Position numbers and translations under genes: made by a program. From assembly GCA_938030175.1 (NCBI GenBank), contig CALHGQ010000190.1, forward strand, positions 1 to 46,106: a stretch of DNA of 46,106 nt, in the 5' to 3' direction. Position 1 is the stretch's first letter. Each line of letters begins with the position of its first letter. Shown here one piece after another: positions 38,221 through 46,106 of this stretch. This DNA is from an uncultured bacterium. Lineage in GTDB: Bacteria > Planctomycetota > UBA1135 > GCA-002686595. The notes under the pieces were generated by a model. The model saw only the letters and a list, made by a program, of their open reading frames with translations. It made no database searches and was not told where the DNA came from.

Positions 38221-39156
38221 ATGCTCAACTCCCTCTTCCCGGCTACGTTGATCACGTCCGTCGCACTCGTAGGCTCGCTATCTGCGCACTCGACCCAGGA
38301 CGCTTCGAACCGCGCTCCTCGCCCTTCTGCCAAGCAGGCGACGCCGGACGTACGTCTGCCCATCGCCCAGTCGTCGATGCCAGAAGCCAAGGCGCCCGAG
38401 GTGGCGGCGGAACTGCAGGTCCTCTGGGACGGGCGAGTCATGTCTGGCGAGGAGGTCTTGTTCAACCCGCTGAAGAGCGACGAGCGCAAGGCGCTACGTG
38501 CGTGGCTGAGCGCCGAGGCTGGCAAGATGAAGTCGAGAGTCTTCCCAGGGCTCGAAGAGTTCGGTGAGTTGACCGAGGGCATCCTGCTCTTGCACCTCGA
38601 TGCAACGGCCGGGATGAACCACGTCCAGAACCTCATCTCGGACTGCGCCGTGACGGAGCCCCCGATCTGGCGCCTGCACCAATCGACGATCTACGTTCAT
38701 AACAAGGGAGAGAACGGCGAACAGCGACACGGCCGTCTGGACCTGTCGCTGATCCGGGTCCCGGACCAGCCGGTGAAGGCCGAGGCTGATGCTGCGGACC
38801 AGCGCATCCTAGAGGAGCCGGCTGCCATGGAGGTCACCATCAAGGTGCGGAACCCCGGCACGAAGCTGAGCGCTCCCATGGGGGAGCCGTGGAGCGGCAA
38901 AGCTCTGGACTCCTTCTACTTCGACCGCAGCACCCGCCAACTCGTGTTCGCGCTGGGACCGCGTCGTATGGGGACCGCGTCCGAGCTGAGACACACCCTC
39001 CAGGAACTCTCAAGAGCGGCCCGGCTTGGCAAAAAGCGCCTCGCGCCTCTCAGGATCGACCCGCGGGAGGGAACCACCGTCGCTGACTTTACGTTGGTGA
39101 AGGACATGGCACTGGAAGCGAACTTCCGGGACTTCAGCTTGACGGCGGCCGAGTGA
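38221..39156 (+). CDS. Secreted protein with possible ExbD-like C-terminal segments
   Basis: ATG 38221, signal MLNSLFPATLITSVALVGSLSA; 'LRIDPREGTTVADFTLVKDMALEANFRDFSLTA' resembles ExbD/TolR periplasmic pattern. Confidence 0.5.
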   Translation: MLNSLFPATLITSVALVGSLSAHSTQDASNRAPRPSAKQATPDVRLPIAQSSMPEAKAPEVAAELQVLWDGRVMSGEEVLFNPLKSDERKALRAWLSAEAGKMKSRVFPGLEEFGELTEGILLLHLDATAGMNHVQNLISDCAVTEPPIWRLHQSTIYVHNKGENGEQRHGRLDLSLIRVPDQPVKAEADAADQRILEEPAAMEVTIKVRNPGTKLSAPMGEPWSGKALDSFYFDRSTRQLVFALGPRRMGTASELRHTLQELSRAARLGKKRLAPLRIDPREGTTVADFTLVKDMALEANFRDFSLTAAE

Positions 39157-39250
39157 TCCGGGGATCGACGCCGCTGCGTTGGCATTGGGTCATCCGGCTG
39201 GCGCAGATTTCTTCGAATACCCCAGTGGAAGGCGAGTAGGGCCCTGCTCC

Positions 39251-40150
39251 ATGGCGATTCACCTACTTTCCTGCGGCACCTGCAAGCGGCAATTCGACGT
39301 CACGTCTCTGCGGCTCGGCGACGAGATCCGCTGCGTCTGCGGTACCGTTCTGAACGTCGGCCACCCAAGGGTGGTAGAGACGCGCGGGACGGCCTGCGGG
39401 CACTGTGGCAGCAGAGTGGCCAATGGGGACACCGATTGCTCGTCGTGTCACACAAAGCTCTCCGCACAGGACAAGGTGGAGGCGCAGATCTGTCCGTCGT
39501 GTGACGCACGACGGCTCGACGACTCGGGCCACTGCGAGGGATGCGGCAGCACACTTCACCCGTCCGCGTTGCCGCCCGTTCCACGGGACGGTCGCTGCCC
39601 ACGCTGCGATGGCGATCTATGCGTTCATCTCGGCAGGGAAGCGGCCGTCATCGAGTGCACAGGCTGCGGCGGGATCTGGGCGCAGCGCGATGCTCTCGAC
39701 CACCTCATCGGCGGAGCCTCGGCCCCCAGTGATCAGAGCCCGTCCCGTGCAACGATCGGAGCGCACGCAGAAGAACCAGAGGACTCGCCGAGCGAAGACC
39801 GACTTCCATGTCTTACCTGCGGCGTGGAGATGAAGCGGTTCTACTTCCGGCACGCTGGGCTCACGAGCAACATCGTCCTCGACGCCTGTCGACGCCACGG
39901 AGTCTGGTTCGACCACGACGAGCTGAGGCGGTCCGTCGAGTTCGCTATGGATCCGGGCGCAGGCTTCAACCCCGAGAGCGCTTTTCTCGCCGCCCATCCG
40001 GGCGCTCTCGAGCCCATCGTGACTCGAAAGAGCGCCCTGCGGGAAGCCGTTGAGGAAGGGTGCGCAGAAGGCGTGGTGGAACTGCTCTTTGACGGAGTCC
40101 ACTCGGCCGGCAGCGCCGTTGGATGGGCGATCTTATCCTTGCTTGAATAG
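39251..40150 (+). CDS. Multi zinc-ribbon protein with TFIIB-type zinc-finger-like modules
   Basis: ATG 39251; CGTC, CVC, CGHCG, CSSC, CPSC, CEGC, CPRC, CTGCGGIWAQRDALDHL, CLTCGVEMKRFYF..DACRRHGVWFDHDEL. Confidence 0.75.
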   Translation: MAIHLLSCGTCKRQFDVTSLRLGDEIRCVCGTVLNVGHPRVVETRGTACGHCGSRVANGDTDCSSCHTKLSAQDKVEAQICPSCDARRLDDSGHCEGCGSTLHPSALPPVPRDGRCPRCDGDLCVHLGREAAVIECTGCGGIWAQRDALDHLIGGASAPSDQSPSRATIGAHAEEPEDSPSEDRLPCLTCGVEMKRFYFRHAGLTSNIVLDACRRHGVWFDHDELRRSVEFAMDPGAGFNPESAFLAAHPGALEPIVTRKSALREAVEEGCAEGVVELLFDGVHSAGSAVGWAILSLLE

Positions 40151-40534
40151 CGCGCCCGTTCGAAGGCCGAGTGGAACTCCGGTGTCCTTGAAGAGCCGAA
40201 CCGTCACGCCGTCGCTGAAGCTGGACGTTGCGAGCGGGTTCGCGTCCCTGTGCCACGCTTGGAAGTACCACCGCTCGCCGAAGGCCGGAACGATCGGTCC
40301 GTCGGGGCTAGGCAGCGAGCTAGGGTCGATCTCTAGCGAGAGAACACCGGTCGTGCCTGAGCTTCCGGTCTGCCCCGGAGCCACAAACCGTCCGATCGCG
40401 CCACCGAGGCAAAGGTGGCCCTGGGAATCGCCCGGCGTGGCAGCGAATCCGCCCGCCGGGGACGCAAGGAAGAAGCCAAAGGTGGAGAGGGGAAGGCCGC
40501 TTGCCTGGAGCGTGGCGGGAAGTGCCTGACCCAA
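40133..40534 (-). pseudogene. Orphan fragment of the recurring C-terminal '..LCLGG..FQAWHRD..' domain
   Basis: 'GHLCLGGAIGRFVAP...LSLEIDPSSLPSPDGP...FGERWYFQAWHRDANPLATSSFSDGVTVRLF' aligns by eye with C-termini of 9701..11254 and 17801..19141; lacks a catalytic N-terminus, in-frame TAG just upstream, terminal FCP missing and tail read-through into the opposite gene's 3' end. Confidence 0.6.
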
Positions 40535-40654
40535 GACGGCCTAATCCGTCGTGCAGGGCCCATGCCAAGGCAGCGCTGCGAAGGGCGAGGGGTGGCTTCC
40601 GTTCGATCTCGGCCAGGTGAGCGACTCACCTAGGTTACGATCGTGGTGCAAGCC

Positions 40655-42319
40655 ATGAGCGAAGACAGTGACGACCAGCTTCTCGAGGACGCGGGGGAGG
40701 TGTACGCCGATTGGCGCGTCGCGGGGCATCAGCCGTCCGATGGGCCGGCCTTCGAGGCACTCTGCGTCCAGCACCCGATGCTCGCGACGTACCTCAAGCG
40801 GATTCGCAAGCTCGACGTTGGCACTCGGCGCATCGCTCAAGAAGAGGGCGCGGCGGCCGGCGGCCTCGCGTTCGGTGAAGGCCTCGATGTGAATCGTACG
40901 GCGATCGGTGATCGCACGAATCGCCCCGGCAAGGAGGCCGAGATCCGCGCCCGCGCGATGATGGAGAAGGTCCGTCATCGCAAGCTGATCTTTGGCAAGT
41001 ACCACCTGACGGGACTGACGAGCGACTGGTCGCAGATCGGCAAAGGCGGCGCAGGCTCGGTGTATCGCGCATGGGACGAGGACCTCATGCGGCAGGTTGC
41101 GCTCAAGCTCCTGCACAAGAAGTACGTCGACCCGGTGGACGGCGTTGACGCGGGCCAGCGACGGCGGGCGCAAGCGCGCTTTGTGCACGAGGCCCAGCTA
41201 ACGGCGCAGCTCGACCACCCGGGGATCGTTCCTTTGCACGACTTCGGAAGCACGTCGACCGGGCGCCCGTACTTCACGATGAAGATGGTGAAGGGCAAGA
41301 CCCTCGGCGAGGTCATGGAGCTGATGCATCGGCGCAGCGGCTCTTGGAATCTCGCGCGCACGCTCGGCGCCTTCATCAAAGCCTGCGAGGCGATCGCGTA
41401 CGCACACGACAAAGGCGTGATTCACCGCGACCTCAAGCCCGCCAACATCATGGTGGGCAAGTTCGGCGAGGTCTACGTGATGGACTGGGGGCTGCTCAAG
41501 CGCGTGGAGCGCGACGAGCGCCAGGTTTCACCGGCCATTACCCAGTTCGCCGACCTGCCGGCGAGCCCGGACCTCGACGCGCGGGCAGGGGACGGCATCA
41601 CGGACCAAGGCGACGCGCTCGGAACCGCCACGTACATGTCGCCGGAGCAGGCGGTGGGCGACCTCGATGCGGTGGATCGCTGCAGCGATATCTATGGGCT
41701 GGGCTCGATTCTCTATCACATCCTGAGCGGCTCAGCGCCCTTCATGGCGAACGGTGAGAACCCGCGCGTGATGGCGATCATCGAGGCGCACCGAAACGGG
41801 GACGGCCCCGAGTCGCTGGACGTCGTCGCGCCGCGTGCGCCCAAGGAACTGCGCCGCATTGCGGCCAAGGCCATGGCCTACCGGCCTGACGACCGCTACG
41901 CCACCGCGACCGACCTCGCTGGCGAGGTCATCGACTTCATCGAAGGCCGCGTCGGCAAGGAGTGGGCGTCGAGCCCAGTGCGCAGCTCGCTGCGCTGGGC
42001 GCGGCACCGGCCGAGCGCGGCGGCACTCGCCGTACTGACGGTGGTCCTCGGCGGCGTGTCCTTCTTCAAGGCGCTGCGAACACCCGAGACCTATAGCCGT
42101 CCTGTGTTCGCGGGCAGCCAAGTACGCGCCGCGGTGGGGGATTGGGTCCAAGAGAACGGGGAAGAGGAGCTGCCCGAGATCCTCAAGCTGGTGGACGAGT
42201 TGGTGGAGGCGAAGGACGGCGCGCGGGACGCCATCGTCGACCAGATCTCCGAGCGCGTTCGCAGCCGGACGAATCCATCGGATGAACCTCAGCTTCCTGG
42301 GGACGAAGGGAGTCGATAG
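40655..42319 (+). CDS. Ser/Thr protein kinase with C-terminal TM segment (alternative GTG start 40643)
   Basis: 'IGKGGAGSVYRAWDED', 'VALKLL', 'VIHRDLKPANIMVGKFGEVYVMDWGL', 'GTATYMSPEQA'; TM 'AALAVLTVVLGGVSFF'. Confidence 0.92.
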   Translation: MSEDSDDQLLEDAGEVYADWRVAGHQPSDGPAFEALCVQHPMLATYLKRIRKLDVGTRRIAQEEGAAAGGLAFGEGLDVNRTAIGDRTNRPGKEAEIRARAMMEKVRHRKLIFGKYHLTGLTSDWSQIGKGGAGSVYRAWDEDLMRQVALKLLHKKYVDPVDGVDAGQRRRAQARFVHEAQLTAQLDHPGIVPLHDFGSTSTGRPYFTMKMVKGKTLGEVMELMHRRSGSWNLARTLGAFIKACEAIAYAHDKGVIHRDLKPANIMVGKFGEVYVMDWGLLKRVERDERQVSPAITQFADLPASPDLDARAGDGITDQGDALGTATYMSPEQAVGDLDAVDRCSDIYGLGSILYHILSGSAPFMANGENPRVMAIIEAHRNGDGPESLDVVAPRAPKELRRIAAKAMAYRPDDRYATATDLAGEVIDFIEGRVGKEWASSPVRSSLRWARHRPSAAALAVLTVVLGGVSFFKALRTPETYSRPVFAGSQVRAAVGDWVQENGEEELPEILKLVDELVEAKDGARDAIVDQISERVRSRTNPSDEPQLPGDEGSR

Positions 42320-42336
42320 ACTGCAGCCTCCTTCCT

Positions 42337-43287
42337 ATGCAGCTCAAGATCACTGAAGAGGGACACGAGCCAATCCTGGTCGTTGTTCCGAGCCCTGAGG
42401 TGTCCCCCGTGGTCACGATCGGGCGCGGCGAAGACAACCACGTTGTCCTGAGCCAGTCGTTCGTCAGTGGGCAGCATGCGCGGCTCTTCGCGGGGACGAT
42501 GCTCGAGGACTGCCGCTCCCGCAACGGTACGTTCGTGGGGGGCAAGCGCATCGACGGGCCGACGCTTCTCGGTGGACGGCGGTTCACCCTCGGGGGCCAC
42601 ACGCTGACGGTTCAGCCGGTGTTCGAAGAGTCAGACGGCTTGGCGGGCACGATGGCGTCTAGCGTCGCCGCGCTTTGGAAGGACGGGGGCGGGCCGAGTA
42701 CGCGCGGCGCGACGCTCGTCACCGGGGACGAATCGCCGCTCCTCGGGACCCTGGTGGCCGAGGACTTCGAGAAGACCGAGGTGCCCAAGGGCTCCACGGC
42801 CACGGACCTGTATATCTACGAGGCCTTCCAGTTCATCCGCAACGCGGAGCGCATCATCTCGAAGATCGCGGGCGGCCTCACGAAGGAGTTGAGCAACCAA
42901 ACCGTGCTACCGGACGCCGACAAGAACTTCCGCACGCACATGGCAGAGCTGATGGTCCAGCGCCAGGACCCGGCCACCCGCGCCGAGCTGCACGCCTACC
43001 TCAACAAGGTCTTCGAGTGGCTTTACGCCGCGGTGCACTGCTACCAGAAGGCCGCCATCGCCGTGGTCGAAGAGCTCAAGCGCGAGATCAACAAGGGCGC
43101 GCTGCAGCGCGTTGATTCGATTCCGTGGCATGCCCGCATCCGCGGCCTAGAGCGCGCGGTTCTGTGGGACCGCGCCGAGGCGCGTCTCGATGACTGGACG
43201 CAGAACCATGTGATCGATCGCCTAGAGGCCCAGGTCTCGTCCGCCGCGAAGGTCTTCCGCCTGGCGAAGGACTTCGATGACCTGTGA
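42337..43287 (+). CDS. FHA domain protein with C-terminal helical domain
   Basis: 'VTIGRGEDNHVVLSQSFVSGQHARLFAG..EDCRSRNGTFVGGKRI'; C-terminal 'YEAFQFIRNAERIISKIAGGLTKE...'; 17 bp downstream of the kinase. Confidence 0.85.
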   Translation: MQLKITEEGHEPILVVVPSPEVSPVVTIGRGEDNHVVLSQSFVSGQHARLFAGTMLEDCRSRNGTFVGGKRIDGPTLLGGRRFTLGGHTLTVQPVFEESDGLAGTMASSVAALWKDGGGPSTRGATLVTGDESPLLGTLVAEDFEKTEVPKGSTATDLYIYEAFQFIRNAERIISKIAGGLTKELSNQTVLPDADKNFRTHMAELMVQRQDPATRAELHAYLNKVFEWLYAAVHCYQKAAIAVVEELKREINKGALQRVDSIPWHARIRGLERAVLWDRAEARLDDWTQNHVIDRLEAQVSSAAKVFRLAKDFDDL

Positions 43288-43301
43288 CTCACATTAAGCC
43301 G

Positions 43302-43405
43302 ATGATCATACGGCCGTAAAGAAGCATCGATTCCGCGGGGAGTCCCCGCGCATTCATCCCTTCTAGCCTTGGGGACGTGCCCTCTCACGTCACCCGTCCC
43401 CAAGG
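43302..43405 (+). promoter_or_regulatory. Palindrome-rich 5' leader: ATGATCAT, ACGGCCGT, CGCGGGGA-g-TCCCCGCG, and 11-bp inverted repeat CCTTGGGGACG...CGTCCCCAAGG ending just before an AGGAGG Shine-Dalgarno
   Basis: Read directly from 43301-43420; start codon ATG 43420. Confidence 0.65.
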
Positions 43406-43419
43406 ATCAGGAGGAGGCC

Positions 43420-44115
43420 ATGTTTCATCTTATTCGGCTCGTGCAATCCGTCGCGCCCTATTGCGGGCTCTTTGCTGGCGCCTGCGCGCTCGCGACGACG
43501 TCCCACACCGCCCTCTTTGGCGGCGAAGATCACCCCAGCCGCGCGTCCATCGACTCGGTGCTAGTAGGTCAAGAGCACGGCCAGTGGCTGACGCTTGAGA
43601 AAGGAACGCTCTTGATGACGGAGCTCGTCGTCGATACCCAGGTGGCGAACGGTTCCGGCATCGCCTCGCCGATCGCCTACCTCGTCCCCTACGTCTCTGA
43701 GGCCGTGGCTGGGCCGACACCCGAGTCTTCCCCCAAGGCCAAGGGCCCCGAGTCACTCGCCGTGGTTCGATTCATGCCGGAGGACTTCAAAGCACGCTTC
43801 CCCGAGGCCCATGCCCTCGTCAGCGAGGATGGGGAGCTCGATGAAGGGCTCCTCGACGTCGTGTTCGACCGTCGGCCCTGCGAGGTGCTGCGAGCGGAGG
43901 CATCGGACCTCTCGCCCCATGTCCGTCACTTTCTGTTGGACCGCTGGGGCATCAACGACAGCGCGCTCTTGCTCTTCAACGCTGGCGCAAAGCCCATGTC
44001 GCGCGTCGCCGCCGTGGCCCTGGCGTCCGTGGGTCTAGGGCTGCTCCTCGCGGCTTGTTTCGTCCTTCTGCGTCGCCGCGTGAAGCATCAGGCCGCGGCT
44101 CCCAGCGCCTGGTAG
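43420..44115 (+). CDS. Membrane-anchored protein of unknown function (N- and C-terminal TM segments)
   Basis: 'caGGAGGaggccATG' strong SD; N-terminal hydrophobic 'VAPYCGLFAGACALATT' and C-terminal 'VAAVALASVGLGLLLAACFVLLRRRVK'. Confidence 0.75.
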   Translation: MFHLIRLVQSVAPYCGLFAGACALATTSHTALFGGEDHPSRASIDSVLVGQEHGQWLTLEKGTLLMTELVVDTQVANGSGIASPIAYLVPYVSEAVAGPTPESSPKAKGPESLAVVRFMPEDFKARFPEAHALVSEDGELDEGLLDVVFDRRPCEVLRAEASDLSPHVRHFLLDRWGINDSALLLFNAGAKPMSRVAAVALASVGLGLLLAACFVLLRRRVKHQAAAPSAW

Positions 44116-44122
44116 TCCCGAC

Positions 44123-44896
44123 TCAGGGCAGCTTGCGAATCCGCAGGTTGCGGAAGGCGATGGGCGCGCCCTCGGCTTCGAGGGCCAAGTAGCCTGTGGC
44201 GGGAGAGCAGTCCTTGCCACCGTTGACTTCCTTTCCGTTCACCCACAGTCGCACCTCGCCGTTGATGGCGCGGATGTAGTAGTGGTTCCACTCCCCGATG
44301 CCGTGGGTCAGGCGCTCCGTCGGAAACGAGCGAGGGTTGTTCGGCTTGCCCACGTGGTAGCTCGTGCCGTCCGGGGCCTCGTAGTCGATCTCCGGCGTGA
44401 AGGCCGTCATGGACGAAGGGCCCACGGGGAAGACGTCGCCGTGGCTGGTGAACCAGTCCGAGTGCTTGCCGTTCTTCTCAAGGTGATTCGTCTCGTAGCC
44501 GAGGTCAAGGACCTGGACTTCGATACCGCTCCGCGGAAGCGTACCGGGCGGCAGGTCGGTGAACGCAGACTCGGGGCACCAAAGGAAGACACCTGAGTTG
44601 CCCGCGTGAACGGTGTGCTTCCACTCCAAGACCAGCTCGAAGTTCGTGTACGACTCCCGCGACCGAGCGCCGCCGATCGGCCGGCCGCTGCACAGGATCT
44701 CGCCGTTCTTTTCCCGCCACGTTGACTCGTCGCCGTTGACGTTGACGAAGTCCGCGAGCGTTAGCGTCGTCCAGCCCTCGCCGGTGATCGCGGCGGACTT
44801 CAGGCCCGGTTCGCTCTTCAGCCAGTTGGCAGAGATGAGCACGAGGCTCGAAAGGAAGAATGCTGCGGGCAGAGCCGCGCGGAGGGAGATCGCCAT
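44123..44896 (-). CDS. DUF1080 / 3-keto-disaccharide hydrolase-like secreted protein
   Basis: 'SYTNFELVLEWKHTVHAGNSGVFLW', 'GIEVQVLD', 'GEWNHYYIRAINGEVRLWVNGKEVN', 'GYLALEAEGAPIAFRNLRIRKL'. Confidence 0.93.
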   Translation of the reverse strand: MAISLRAALPAAFFLSSLVLISANWLKSEPGLKSAAITGEGWTTLTLADFVNVNGDESTWREKNGEILCSGRPIGGARSRESYTNFELVLEWKHTVHAGNSGVFLWCPESAFTDLPPGTLPRSGIEVQVLDLGYETNHLEKNGKHSDWFTSHGDVFPVGPSSMTAFTPEIDYEAPDGTSYHVGKPNNPRSFPTERLTHGIGEWNHYYIRAINGEVRLWVNGKEVNGGKDCSPATGYLALEAEGAPIAFRNLRIRKLP

Positions 44897-44908
44897 CGGG
44901 GAGGTACG

Positions 44909-46106
44909 CTAGTTGAGGTCGAGAAGGCCTTTGCCGTTCCCGAGTAGAGTACCAGTCACCTCAAAGTAGGGGTTAGCGTGGGCCGCCGGGGTTCGCCACG
45001 GAAGCCGCGTGGCCTCGCAAAGGAGGCCGAGGCCCACGATGGCGAACGCGCGGGCGGCGGTGGCCTGGCTGGTGTCGTTGAGGAGCTCAAGGAGCGGTGC
45101 GGCCGCGCGGGAGTCGCCAACGCGGCCAAGGGCGGCGGCAGCTGCACCGCGGCTCGCGGAACTCCGGGCCTTCTCCAGCGTGTCGATGAGGGTGGGGATC
45201 ACCGTCGCATCGCCGCTGAGAATCAGAGCGACCGATGCGCTCCAGAGTAGCTCCGGCTGAAAGCGCGAGGAGTCGAGGAGCTCCACGAGATCCTTGCGCG
45301 CGGGCTCGTAGTCTAGGAGTCCAAGGGCGATCGCGACCTGGCCGCGCGCCCGCGGGTCCCGGGTCCGGCGGAAGGCGTTGTGTACCTGGACACCCGCTTT
45401 CTCCAGTGCACTGTCGGTGGCGCCCTGGTGCACAAGCCCGCACGCGATGGCGTACGCGCCCACGAAAGCGGCGCTGCGCGTGGTCCTGATCTTCTCGCGC
45501 ATCGCGGCTGCCACCGTTGGGTTCCACGGAAGGCCGGCACGCTGCAGGTGCCAGTTCTGCACGCCGAGGGCGAGGGCAAACCACGGCATGGAGTCGGCGC
45601 GACCGCGGGCGAGGTGGCGCATGAGCGCGCGGCGGCCGAGTTCGAGGCCCTCCCAACCCGCCGTGTTGTCCTTGAACGCCCGGTCGAACTGTGGGTCAAT
45701 CGGGAGACTGCCGTCGTCGACCAGTGGCCCGTTGCCCTGGCGCGACGTGGCTTCGGCCAGCGCGATGGCGGCGAAGTGGCGCTCTAGGACTTGGCCAGAA
45801 CGAACCACGTTGACGAGGCTCCGCAAGCCCTCGCGGTCGACAGGATCGGAACCGGCCGTGAGGCCCTCGCCAAGACCCATGAAGGATGCGGTGCGAAGAT
45901 TGACGCGGCTCTGCCGCGACGTGGCGAGATCTGTGAGCGCTTCAAGCGCTGCGCTTCGCACGTCGAGCTCGGCGTCTTGGACCAAGCGTCCGAGCGCGAC
46001 GGCGGCGTGGGTACGCACCACAGGCGGAAGGCCGTCTGTGCCCCGTCGCTGCGTCGCCAACAGCTCGGTGAACCACCGCACCTGGGCGCGCCGCGACACG
46101 ACCTGG
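44909..46106 (-). CDS. HEAT-repeat protein, probably 5'-truncated by the window end
   Basis: Repeated helical 'THAAVALGRLVQDAELDVRSAALEALTDLA', 'SRGAAAAALGRVGDSRAAAPLLELLNDTS'; ORF runs to 46099; 12 bp upstream of DUF1080 gene. Confidence 0.8.
   Translation of the reverse strand, partial: QVVSRRAQVRWFTELLATQRRGTDGLPPVVRTHAAVALGRLVQDAELDVRSAALEALTDLATSRQSRVNLRTASFMGLGEGLTAGSDPVDREGLRSLVNVVRSGQVLERHFAAIALAEATSRQGNGPLVDDGSLPIDPQFDRAFKDNTAGWEGLELGRRALMRHLARGRADSMPWFALALGVQNWHLQRAGLPWNPTVAAAMREKIRTTRSAAFVGAYAIACGLVHQGATDSALEKAGVQVHNAFRRTRDPRARGQVAIALGLLDYEPARKDLVELLDSSRFQPELLWSASVALILSGDATVIPTLIDTLEKARSSASRGAAAAALGRVGDSRAAAPLLELLNDTSQATAARAFAIVGLGLLCEATRLPWRTPAAHANPYFEVTGTLLGNGKGLLDLN

Noticed and set aside
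42337-43287. FHA protein as a type VI secretion TagH-like component
   Set aside because: No other T6SS gene (TssB/C, ClpV, VgrG, Hcp) is in the window and the C-terminal helical domain shows no convincing TagH pattern.

Overview
GC-rich chromosomal window with about 28 plausible genes on both strands. Large extracytoplasmic proteins, Ser/Thr kinases, FHA proteins, DUF1080 and a recurring '...WYRD...FCP' C-terminal domain all suggest a Planctomycetes-type bacterium (inference, no database search run). The left part (1-15.7 kb) holds mostly housekeeping or secreted proteins: a metallophosphoesterase-like protein with eroded metal-binding motifs, a polytopic GT-C-like membrane protein, a LarA-like racemase, a PQQ/GSDH-type dehydrogenase and an S46 dipeptidyl peptidase. 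These are followed by a compact three-gene cluster (13615-15658): a Tat-signal protein with a C-terminal CPPCGM motif, a DUF692/MNIO enzyme and a short DUF2063-like partner. I read this as a candidate peptide/protein-modification system with an unusually large exported substrate, and it is my main candidate for an undescribed system. The right part (15.7-43.3 kb) is dominated by signalling: one response regulator, four FHA proteins (one fused to a trypsin-like protease), three Ser/Thr kinases (one fused to a large extracytoplasmic region ending in an FGE-sulfatase-like domain) and a sigma factor. Other signals: a C15-like protein whose expected nucleophilic Cys is Ser, an apparent MITE-like 21-bp perfect inverted repeat flanked by 8-bp direct repeats, an orphan fragment of the recurring C-terminal domain, a strong intrinsic terminator, and a palindrome-rich 5' UTR. 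No rRNA, tRNA or CRISPR was recognised.
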